Positions 1 to 4,857 of a DNA stretch of 7,256 bases are shown here, piece after piece. The DNA lies in the NCBI GenBank assembly GCA_964549975.1, contig CAZJWM010000102.1, positions 1-7,256 of the forward strand. The letters run 5' to 3'. The first letter of the stretch is position 1, and each line of letters opens with the position of its first letter. The notes under the pieces were generated by a model. It did no database searches, was not told the origin of the DNA, and saw only the letters and a list, made by a program, of their open reading frames with translations. Source of the DNA: UBA3263 sp964549975 (GTDB lineage Bacteria > Bacteroidota > Bacteroidia > Bacteroidales > Muribaculaceae). A program made the translations under genes and the position numbers.

Positions 1-10
1 CGGCGATGGT

Positions 11-36
11 CTGCGCGAGCCTCAGGCTCCGCGCAG
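11..36 (+). promoter_or_regulatory. Leader hairpin upstream of rpsB
   Basis: CTGCGCG (11-17) pairs with CGCGCAG (30-36) and AGCC (18-21) with GGCT (25-28), leaving a TCA loop and one bulged C. This gives a long GC-rich stem about 70 nt before the rpsB start. No T-tract follows directly, so it is not a classical intrinsic terminator. It could be a ribosomal-protein leader structure that senses S2, a processing site after an upstream gene (in many Bacteroidales the rplM-rpsI pair lies upstream), or a plain structured spacer. The rest of 1-107 has no clear TAnnTTTG promoter box and no recognisable gene tail. The stem is seen directly; its role is inferred. Confidence 0.4.
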
Positions 37-107
37 AACCCTACTCCGGGATTGTTTTCCAAACAACAAGAAGAAAGTAAACAACAATTTAACACAGAAT
101 TTCAAAA

Positions 108-950
108 ATGGCAACTCCCACATTTGATCAACTCCTCGAAGCCGGCTGTCACTTCGGCCACCTCAAGCGTAAATGGAACCCCGCTATGGCTCCCTACATC
201 TTCATGGAACGTAACGGCATCCACATCCTCGACCTCTACAAGACCCAGGCCAAGCTCGAAGAAGCTGCCGCAGCCCTGAAGTCGATCGCCAAGAGCGGCA
301 AAAAGGTGCTCTTCGTAGCCACCAAGAAGCAAGCCAAGCAGGTCATCGCCGACAAGGCTTCCGCCATCAACATGCCCTACGTCATTGAACGCTGGCCCGG
401 CGGTATGCTCACCAACTTCCCCACCATCCGCAAGGCCGTGAAGAAGATGACCTCCATCGACAAGATGACCAAAGACGGCACTTTCGACAACCTGTCGAAG
501 CGCGAAAAGCTCCAAATCACCCGTCAACGCGCCAAACTCGAAAAGAACCTCGGCTCCATCGCCGACCTCAACCGTCTGCCCTCAGCCCTCTTCGTGGTTG
601 ACGTTCACAAAGAACATATCGCAGTGGCTGAAGCCGTGCGCCTCGGCATCCCCGTGTTTGCTATGGTTGACACCAACTCCGACCCCACAAACGTTGACTT
701 TGTGATCCCCGCAAACGACGACGCCTCCAAGAGCATCGAACTCGTGCTCGACACCGTGATCGCCGCCATGAGCGAAGGCCTGGAAGAACGCAAGGTGGAA
801 AAGGCCGACAGCGCCGCTGCCGAAGCTGAAGCTGAAGCCGCTCCCGCCGCCGCTCCCCGTCGCGAACGTCGCCGCGTGGCTCGTCCCGCTGCAGCCGCTG
901 CCCCCGCAGCCCCTGCAGCTGAAGCTCCCGCCGCTCCCGCCGCCGAGTAA
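108..950 (+). CDS. rpsB: Small ribosomal subunit protein S2
   Basis: This 280-residue protein is ribosomal protein S2, which sits on the back of the 30S subunit between head and body and is needed for S1 binding and translation initiation. Family signatures are clear: the N-terminal LLEAGCHFGH (9-18) and RKWNPAMAPYIF, ERWPGGMLTNF (94-104), the long helical hairpin around 105-150, and VDTNSDPTNVDFVIPANDDA near 187-206. The ATG at 108 follows an A-rich leader with no Shine-Dalgarno, normal for Bacteroidota, and gives the expected MATPTFDQLLEAG start. The core ends near residue 228. A tail of about 50 residues follows, rich in Ala, Pro and Glu with a basic RRERRR patch, and makes the protein longer than E. 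coli S2 (241 aa). It is followed after 47 nt by tsf, the usual partner, and is very likely cotranscribed with it. Confidence 0.98.
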   Translation: MATPTFDQLLEAGCHFGHLKRKWNPAMAPYIFMERNGIHILDLYKTQAKLEEAAAALKSIAKSGKKVLFVATKKQAKQVIADKASAINMPYVIERWPGGMLTNFPTIRKAVKKMTSIDKMTKDGTFDNLSKREKLQITRQRAKLEKNLGSIADLNRLPSALFVVDVHKEHIAVAEAVRLGIPVFAMVDTNSDPTNVDFVIPANDDASKSIELVLDTVIAAMSEGLEERKVEKADSAAAEAEAEAAPAAAPRRERRRVARPAAAAAPAAPAAEAPAAPAAE

Positions 951-997
951 AAATCAACCCCATTTCCGAAACATTTAACTAAACATACATAGAACCT

Positions 998-1990
998 ATG
1001 GCAGTTACAATGGCAGAAATCACCAAGCTGCGCCACCTCACCTCGGCCGGCCTGATGGACTGCAAAAAAGCACTCGCCGAAACCAACGGCGACATTGAGG
1101 CCGCTGTGGAAATCCTTCGCAAGAAGGGCCAAGCAGTTGCCGCCAAGCGCGAAGACCGCGAAGCCTCCGAAGGCTGCGTCCTCGCCAAAAACGAAGGCAC
1201 CTTTGCCGCTATCGTAGCCATGAAGTGTGAAACCGACTTCGTGGCCAAGAACGCCGGCTTCGTTGCCCTCACCCAGAAAGTTCTCGACGCTGCCGTGGCC
1301 GCTAAAGCCAAGAGCATCGACGAAGTTAACGCCATCGTCATCGACGGCCGCACCATTGCCGACCTCATCACCGAAGAAGTTGGTAAGACCGGCGAAAAGA
1401 TGGAAATCGGCGCTTACGAATGTCTCGAAGCCGCTGCCGTGACCTCCTACAACCACCTTGGCAACAAGCTCTCCACCATCGCCGGCTTCAACCAGGCCGA
1501 CGTTGACTATCAGGTGGGCCGCGACGTGGCCATGCAGATTGCCTCGATGAACCCCGTGGCCGTTGATCGCGAAAGCGTTCCCGCTCACGTGGTTGAATCC
1601 GAACGCAACGTGGCCATCGAAAAGACCAAGGAAGAGCAAGTCAAGAAAGCCATCGAAGCTGCTCTGCGCAAGGCCGGCATCAACCCCGCCCACGTTGACA
1701 GCGAAGCTCACATCGAGTCAAACATGGCCAAAGGCTGGATCACCGCCGAAGACGCCGACAAGGCTCGCGCCATCATCAAGGAAACCGGCGAAGCAAAGGC
1801 TCAAAACCTCCCCGAAGCAATGATTCAGAACATTGCCACCGGTCGTGTCAACAAGTTCTACAAGGAAAACTGCCTTATGGAACAGGAATTCATCAAAGAT
1901 TCCAGCATGACCATCGGTCAATATCTCGACAAGGCTTCCAAAGGCTTGGCTGCCGTTAGCTTCAAGCGCGTAAACCTCAACGAAGACTAA
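998..1990 (+). CDS. tsf: Elongation factor Ts
   Basis: This 330-residue protein is EF-Ts, the cytoplasmic nucleotide-exchange factor that releases GDP from EF-Tu so it can rebind GTP and aminoacyl-tRNA. The N-terminal UBA-like domain spans about 6-50 (ITKLRHLTSAGLMDCKKAL). The EF-Tu-contacting TDF motif is at 79-81 within MKCETDFVAKNAGF. The later segments KKAGINPAHVDSEAH, ESNMAKGWITAEDA and PEAMIQNIATGR match the long Bacteroidales form, which is larger than E. coli EF-Ts (283 aa). The start at 998 (MAVTMAEI) is chosen because Bacteroidales orthologues begin with the same MAVTMA; a second ATG four codons on is possible. The gene shares the operon of rpsB and ends at the terminator 20 nt downstream. 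Confidence 0.98.
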   Translation: MAVTMAEITKLRHLTSAGLMDCKKALAETNGDIEAAVEILRKKGQAVAAKREDREASEGCVLAKNEGTFAAIVAMKCETDFVAKNAGFVALTQKVLDAAVAAKAKSIDEVNAIVIDGRTIADLITEEVGKTGEKMEIGAYECLEAAAVTSYNHLGNKLSTIAGFNQADVDYQVGRDVAMQIASMNPVAVDRESVPAHVVESERNVAIEKTKEEQVKKAIEAALRKAGINPAHVDSEAHIESNMAKGWITAEDADKARAIIKETGEAKAQNLPEAMIQNIATGRVNKFYKENCLMEQEFIKDSSMTIGQYLDKASKGLAAVSFKRVNLNED

Positions 1991-2010
1991 TTAAGTCCAC
2001 CATACAACGA

Positions 2011-2047
2011 AAGACTCCCGGCACCTGCGGTCGGGAGTCTTTTTTTT
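2011..2047 (+). terminator. Intrinsic terminator of rpsB-tsf
   Basis: AAGACTCCCG (2011-2020) pairs with CGGGAGTCTT (2032-2041). An inner ACC/GGT helix (2023-2025 with 2029-2031) closes a TGC loop, and an unbroken T run extends to 2047. It lies 20 nt after the tsf stop. In the opposite direction the same stem is followed only by TTTCG, so it should work well for tsf and poorly for the convergent ATPase gene. Confidence 0.93.
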
Positions 2048-2062
2048 GTGCCGAGACGTGCC

Positions 2063-2100
2063 ACTCCGAAAAAGTGTGATATATCACAGTTTTTCGGAGT
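2063..2100. repeat. Left 38-bp palindrome of the ATPase cassette
   Basis: The left half is ACTCCGAAAAAGTGTGATA and the right half is its reverse complement except for G at 2089, which would face G2074. The same 38 bp recur at 3359-3396 with that one base difference. Its last base is adjacent to the stop codon (2101-2103) of the minus-strand ATPase gene, so the ATPase mRNA would fold into a hairpin immediately after the stop. It could act as a 3' stabilising stem, a weak terminator, a protein-binding site or the end of a mobile unit. The repeat and dyad are seen directly; function is unknown. Confidence 0.95.
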
Positions 2101-3354
2101 CTACAGCTCCAATGCGTTGTCGTTCAGCAAGAAATCATAGATGCTCATGGTTGTGATTCCGTCATTGTTGCGCTCCACAAGGCTATGATTTCCCACCACT
2201 ATTATTTTCTTAAATGAGTCGGCCACATTGCGCAATGAATTCTGTTCTTGACGCACTTTCTCCTCGGAGTCCATGCTGTAGGCCGATTGGATGTAGTAGC
2301 GCCGCGCCGCCATGTTGCATACAAAGTCAATTTCGTAGGACACGCGTTTTCGTTGGCCGTCTTTGTCGTAAATCACAGCCGGCACTACACCCACGTCAAC
2401 ATTAAATCCACGTATGCGAAGCTCGTTGTAGATCAAGTTCTCCATCAAATGCGACTTTTCCAACTGCCGGAAATTCAAACGAGCGTTGCGCAAACCGAGG
2501 TCGGTGAAGTAATATTTGTAAGGCGTGTCAATATATTGTTTGCCCTTCACGTCATATCGTTGAGCTTTTGCCATCAGGAAAGCATCGCAAATGTAGTCGA
2601 GATAAAGCTTGATGGTTTTGTCTGAGAGTTTCGATTGCGATTCGCTTTGAAATGTGCGGGCCAGTTTCGATGGGTTTGTTAATCCGCCGATGTTGGAGGC
2701 AAGGATGTTTAGCAGCGTTTCGAGTTCTTCGTCATGGAGAATTTGGTAGCGCTCTTTGATGTCGGTCAAGTATGTTTTTTCAAACAGAGCCGCCAGATAT
2801 TCGGCTTTGCGCTGTTCGGACTGATATGCAATCGTTTGCGGCAGTCCGCCATAGGTCATATATTCGCGCAAAGCCAGTTCAACCGGTTTGTCAGACGCCG
2901 ACATAAACTCTCTGAAACTAAGTGGATAGACACGTATCTCTTCGCCTCGGCCGCGGAATGTGGTAATCACATCGTTGGATAGGAAACGTGCGTTGCTGCC
3001 CGTGACGTAGACGTCGGCATTTTCCATTTTCAGATAACTATTGAGCACATCTTCGAACTCCGACACCAACTGCACCTCGTCGATGATAATATAGTGCATA
3101 TCGGAGCCGTTTATCCGGCTGTCGATATACTCCAATAGCCTGTCGGGATTGCGCAACGGCTCATTGCGTCGGTCTTCGAGATCGATGCTTATGATGTGGT
3201 TCTTATCCACGCCATGACTTTTGAGCCATTCAGCAAAGATGTTGAACAGCAGATAGGATTTTCCGCAGCGGCGCATTCCGGTGATGATTTTTATCATCCC
3301 ATTGTGGCGGCTTTCAAGGATGCGGTTCAGGTAGATGTTTCGTTCGATTTTCAT
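2101..3354 (-). CDS. AAA-family ATPase with DUF4143 region
   Basis: This 417-residue protein is a P-loop ATPase of the AAA_14/DUF4143 type, a family common and often multicopy in Bacteroidales, with no settled cellular role. Walker A is GMRRCGKS (26-33) and Walker B is IIIDEVQ (89-95). A sensor-like VTGSNARFLS lies at 117-126, followed by FRGRGEEIRVYPLSFREF (133-150) with candidate finger arginines. The middle region (about 160-300) fits DUF4143. The C-terminal part has YEIDFV (340-345) and YYIQSAY (353-359), resembling a PD-(D/E)XK nuclease core with Gln in place of the catalytic Lys. The start at 3354 (MKIERNIYLNRIL) is chosen because the upstream ATG at 3420 lies inside the promoter and would put the palindrome in coding sequence; paralogues also begin near this motif. 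It converges with tsf and diverges from the sigma operon. No signal peptide or TM segment is seen. Confidence 0.92.
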   Translation of the reverse strand: MKIERNIYLNRILESRHNGMIKIITGMRRCGKSYLLFNIFAEWLKSHGVDKNHIISIDLEDRRNEPLRNPDRLLEYIDSRINGSDMHYIIIDEVQLVSEFEDVLNSYLKMENADVYVTGSNARFLSNDVITTFRGRGEEIRVYPLSFREFMSASDKPVELALREYMTYGGLPQTIAYQSEQRKAEYLAALFEKTYLTDIKERYQILHDEELETLLNILASNIGGLTNPSKLARTFQSESQSKLSDKTIKLYLDYICDAFLMAKAQRYDVKGKQYIDTPYKYYFTDLGLRNARLNFRQLEKSHLMENLIYNELRIRGFNVDVGVVPAVIYDKDGQRKRVSYEIDFVCNMAARRYYIQSAYSMDSEEKVRQEQNSLRNVADSFKKIIVVGNHSLVERNNDGITTMSIYDFLLNDNALEL

Positions 3355-3358
3355 TTTG

Positions 3359-3396
3359 ACTCCGAAAAAGTGTGATATATCACACTTTTTCGGAGT
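3359..3396. repeat. Right 38-bp perfect palindrome at the ATPase 5' end
   Basis: This is a perfect inverted repeat of 19 + 19 bases (half ACTCCGAAAAAGTGTGATA, centre between 3377 and 3378), nearly identical to 2063-2100. On the minus strand it ends 4 nt (CAAA) before the ATPase ATG, and its outer edge is 2 nt from the -7 box, so the mRNA should start at or just inside it. It could be an operator covering the start of transcription or a 5' mRNA hairpin that limits ribosome access. If it also has a role in mobility, it would be the right end of the unit. Confidence 0.96.
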
Positions 3397-3397
3397 G

Positions 3398-3428
3398 CAA
3401 ATATAATCAGAATAATCCACACTTGCAA
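3398..3428 (-). promoter_or_regulatory. Promoter of the palindrome-flanked ATPase gene
   Basis: On the minus strand, TTG (3428-3426) and TATATTTG (3405-3398) are separated by 20 nt and fit the Bacteroidota -33 TTG / -7 TAnnTTTG pattern. Transcription is predicted to begin a few bases downstream, around 3391-3396, at the outer edge of the 38-bp palindrome. This supports the ATG at 3354 rather than 3420. The box lies outside the palindrome-bounded unit. Confidence 0.7.
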
Positions 3429-3459
3429 TTTGTTGGGTGAAAAAAATGTGGTATATTTG
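3429..3459 (+). promoter_or_regulatory. Promoter of the DUF6249/ECF sigma operon
   Basis: TTTG (3429-3432) and TATATTTG (3452-3459) are spaced by 19 nt and match the Bacteroidota promoter pattern. An A7 tract (3440-3446) lies between the boxes and TGGGAAAA follows the -7 box. The whole 3429-3467 segment is closely repeated upstream of aroB. The -33 box abuts that of the divergent ATPase promoter. A leader of roughly 80 nt separates the predicted start of transcription from the ATG at 3545. Confidence 0.68.
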
Positions 3460-3544
3460 TGGGAAAATCCGGAGGGGGATGTCACTTTTGGCACTGTGGA
3501 TGTGTCTTATAAGTGAATCTCAAAAACCTCAAACCAAAAGAATT

Positions 3545-3946
3545 ATGGAAGCTTTAATCCAAATCATTGTCCCCGTGGCGGTGTGTGTGGTTCTCCCCGT
3601 CGCCATTGTTTTCATCGTCTATCGTGCGGCTATCAATGCCGACAATCGCCGTGCCGAAATCCTCATCAAGGCCATCGAAGCCAATGCCGGCATAGACGCC
3701 GACAAGCTCGCCGAGTCGCTGCAGCGGCCCCGCAAATCGGCCCGCGAGGTGCTCTATCAGCGCCTGTTGTGCGGCTGCATTTTCAGTTTCTTGGGCGTGG
3801 CGTCGCTGATCTACGGCGCATATATGTCCACCCAGCCCAACACGAGAATCTACGCCACGGCCTACCTCTTGGCCGCCGCTTTTCTGGCCATTGGCCTTGG
3901 CTATCTGGTGGTTTACTTTGTGAGCCGTCGCCACGTGGAGAAGTAG
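3545..3946 (+). CDS. Small membrane protein, DUF6249-like
   Basis: This 133-residue protein resembles the DUF6249 proteins found next to sigma factors in Bacteroidales; no biochemical role is known. An N-terminal hydrophobic helix spans about 4-27 (IQIIVPVAVCVVLPVAIVF). It is followed by a polar stretch with AEILIKAIEANAGIDADKL (37-55) and RPRKSAREVL, then two more hydrophobic helices at about 76-94 and 103-126 and a basic tail. The start at 3545 is preferred because the hydrophobic N-terminus then begins directly and an A-rich leader precedes it. In-frame ATGs at 3437 and 3479 are less likely: the first lies inside the promoter, and the second sits only 3 nt after GGAGG in a phylum that rarely uses Shine-Dalgarno pairing. 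It is first in an operon with the ECF sigma gene 13 nt downstream, so a membrane role in that regulatory module is plausible. Confidence 0.85.
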   Translation: MEALIQIIVPVAVCVVLPVAIVFIVYRAAINADNRRAEILIKAIEANAGIDADKLAESLQRPRKSAREVLYQRLLCGCIFSFLGVASLIYGAYMSTQPNTRIYATAYLLAAAFLAIGLGYLVVYFVSRRHVEK

Positions 3947-3959
3947 GCCCGTCGCAGAG

Positions 3960-4442
3960 ATGACTCGCGAGCAATTCATAGCCCACGTCAAGAGCAATCA
4001 GGGAGCGTTCAGGCGTTTCCTGACTGCCCTCTGCTGCGGCGACACGCAGCTTGCCGACGACGTGGCCCAGGAGTCGTATATCAAGGCGTATCTCACGTGC
4101 GAGAGCTTTCGCGATGAGCAGAAATTTCGCGCCTGGATTTTCCGCATCGGCTACACCACGTTTCTCAACAGCCGTCGCAGCAGCCATGAGTTTTCCGACG
4201 AAGCCGAGGCCTCGCAGGTGGCTGCCACTGATTCGTCGGCCGACGCCGCCTTTCGCTATCAAGCGCTTTATGCGGCCTTGGACAAGCTTTCGCGGCGAGA
4301 GCGCACCTCGGTGTTGCTCTTCTACATGGAGGGCTATTCCATCAAGGAGATTGCCGAAATTGTAGAGGCAACGGCCGATGCCGTGAAGCAACACCTTATG
4401 CGTGGCCGTCAACACCTTCGTGCCTTATTGTCAAACAAATAA
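3960..4442 (+). CDS. ECF-type RNA polymerase sigma factor
   Basis: This 160-residue protein has the two-domain layout of an extracytoplasmic-function sigma-70 factor, which redirects RNA polymerase to a small regulon. Sigma region 2 spans about 13-73, with ADDVAQESYIKAYL (32-45) and FRAWIFRIGYTTFLNSRR (56-73) for -10 recognition and core binding. A short linker follows. Region 4 spans about 103-157: LDKLSRRERTSVLLFYMEGYSIKEIAEI, then the recognition helix around ATADAVKQHLMRGRQHLRALL. There is no region 1 or 3 and no C-terminal extension. It starts 13 nt after the DUF6249-like gene and ends 14 nt before the two-TM gene, so the three are very likely one transcript. Its target promoters are unknown; its own operon promoter is an obvious candidate for autoregulation. 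Confidence 0.95.
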   Translation: MTREQFIAHVKSNQGAFRRFLTALCCGDTQLADDVAQESYIKAYLTCESFRDEQKFRAWIFRIGYTTFLNSRRSSHEFSDEAEASQVAATDSSADAAFRYQALYAALDKLSRRERTSVLLFYMEGYSIKEIAEIVEATADAVKQHLMRGRQHLRALLSNK

Positions 4443-4456
4443 CACGCTTTCTTTAT

Positions 4457-4831
4457 ATGGAAGACGATGATAAAATCCGTCAACTCTTTGCCGACTTTCA
4501 GCCGCCGCGGCCGGAGGCCGACGACGATGCATTTATGCTGAAGTTGCGCTTGCGCATGCAGGCCGTGGAGATGGTCAAGGAGCATAGCGCCGAGCTTCAA
4601 CGCCGCAACCGTCGGGCCGTGGCCGTGGCTGCCGCCGTGGGCTGCCTGATGGGCTGCCTCTTGGCGCTGCTTTTGCCCCATCTGCGTGGGTGGCTCTCGG
4701 CCATAGCCCCGGAGACCGACCTGCAGCTGATGCTCTGTGCCGTGGCCGCCGCCGTGACCTGCCTCACCGCCTACAACGCCTACGAGCTCACGGCGACGCA
4801 GCGGCTTGGTAGGGTGCAAAAAAAGTTGTAA
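4457..4831 (+). CDS. Two-TM protein, candidate anti-sigma factor
   Basis: This 124-residue protein has no family I recognise. An acidic, probably cytoplasmic N-terminal part of about 50 residues includes DDKIRQLFADFQPPRPEADDDAF and a charged helix (27-53). It is followed by a hydrophobic helix (about 54-74, AVAVAAAVGCLMGCLLALLL), a short loop and a second hydrophobic helix (about 88-107). Position directly after an ECF sigma gene and a cytoplasmic N-terminus before membrane helices are typical of anti-sigma factors. No zinc-binding ASD motif (HxxxCxxC) is present, so this role rests on context. Its stop codon (4829-4831) overlaps the -7 box of aroB. Confidence 0.82.
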   Translation: MEDDDKIRQLFADFQPPRPEADDDAFMLKLRLRMQAVEMVKEHSAELQRRNRRAVAVAAAVGCLMGCLLALLLPHLRGWLSAIAPETDLQLMLCAVAAAVTCLTAYNAYELTATQRLGRVQKKL

Positions 4832-4836
4832 ATTTG
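4806..4836 (+). promoter_or_regulatory. Promoter of aroB inside the end of the preceding gene
   Basis: TTG (4806-4808) and TAAATTTG (4829-4836) are separated by 20 nt and fit the Bacteroidota consensus. The -7 box overlaps the stop codon of the two-TM gene, and the aroB ATG at 4858 follows about 20 nt later. The A7 tract (4818-4824) and the TGGGAAAA after the box are shared with the sigma-operon promoter at 3429-3467. Readthrough from the sigma operon into aroB is also possible, as no terminator is seen between them. Confidence 0.68.
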
Positions 4837-4857
4837 TGGGAAAACTACGAATTCGAT

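Larger units (their letters stand above)
2063..3396 (-). other. Candidate single-gene cassette bounded by 38-bp palindromes
   Basis: Two 38-bp palindromes differing at a single base bracket one coding sequence with almost no slack: 0 nt between the left copy and the stop codon, and 4 nt between the start codon and the right copy. The interior appears lower in G+C by eye than rpsB-tsf and aroB on either side. No target-site duplication is evident when bases 2055-2062 are compared with 3397-3404. No transposase is encoded in the unit. The tight fit suggests the palindromes and gene travel or function as one unit, but this is inference; a pair of regulatory hairpins is the plain alternative. Confidence 0.5.

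Noticed and set aside
1..80. Tail of an upstream rpsI gene
   Set aside because: None of the three plus-strand frames gives the conserved S9 C-terminus ending in FSKR, so this stretch is treated as leader.
102..527. Minus-strand open frame opposite rpsB
   Set aside because: It lies wholly within rpsB, has no promoter or recognisable domain, and its composition reflects antisense codon bias.
605..1711. Long minus-strand open frame (368 codons) opposite rpsB and tsf
   Set aside because: It is a shadow of strongly biased codons in two certain genes. Its translation is Gly/Ala/Val-rich low complexity with no family features.
2073..2090. CRP/FNR-like site TGTGA...TCACA at the centre of the 38-bp palindromes
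   Set aside because: The half-sites are separated by 4 bp, not the 6 bp of a CRP site. The dyad also extends 19 bases each side, well beyond a CRP site.
2055..3404. Target-site duplication around the palindrome-bounded unit
   Set aside because: The bases just outside the two palindromes (ACGTGCC on the left, GCAAATA on the right) share no convincing direct repeat.
3355..3420. N-terminal extension of the first ATPase from the ATG at 3420
   Set aside because: It would place the -7 box and the perfect palindrome inside coding sequence, and the extra 22 residues have no family resemblance. The ATG at 3354 is better.
3437..3544. N-terminal extension of the DUF6249-like protein
   Set aside because: The ATG at 3437 lies inside the predicted promoter, and the extra residues do not resemble the family start. 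The ATG at 3545 begins directly with the hydrophobic helix.
4834..4857. TTG start for aroB
   Set aside because: The TTG is part of the -7 promoter box, so it could not be in the transcript from that promoter. The ATG at 4858 gives a normal AroB N-terminus.
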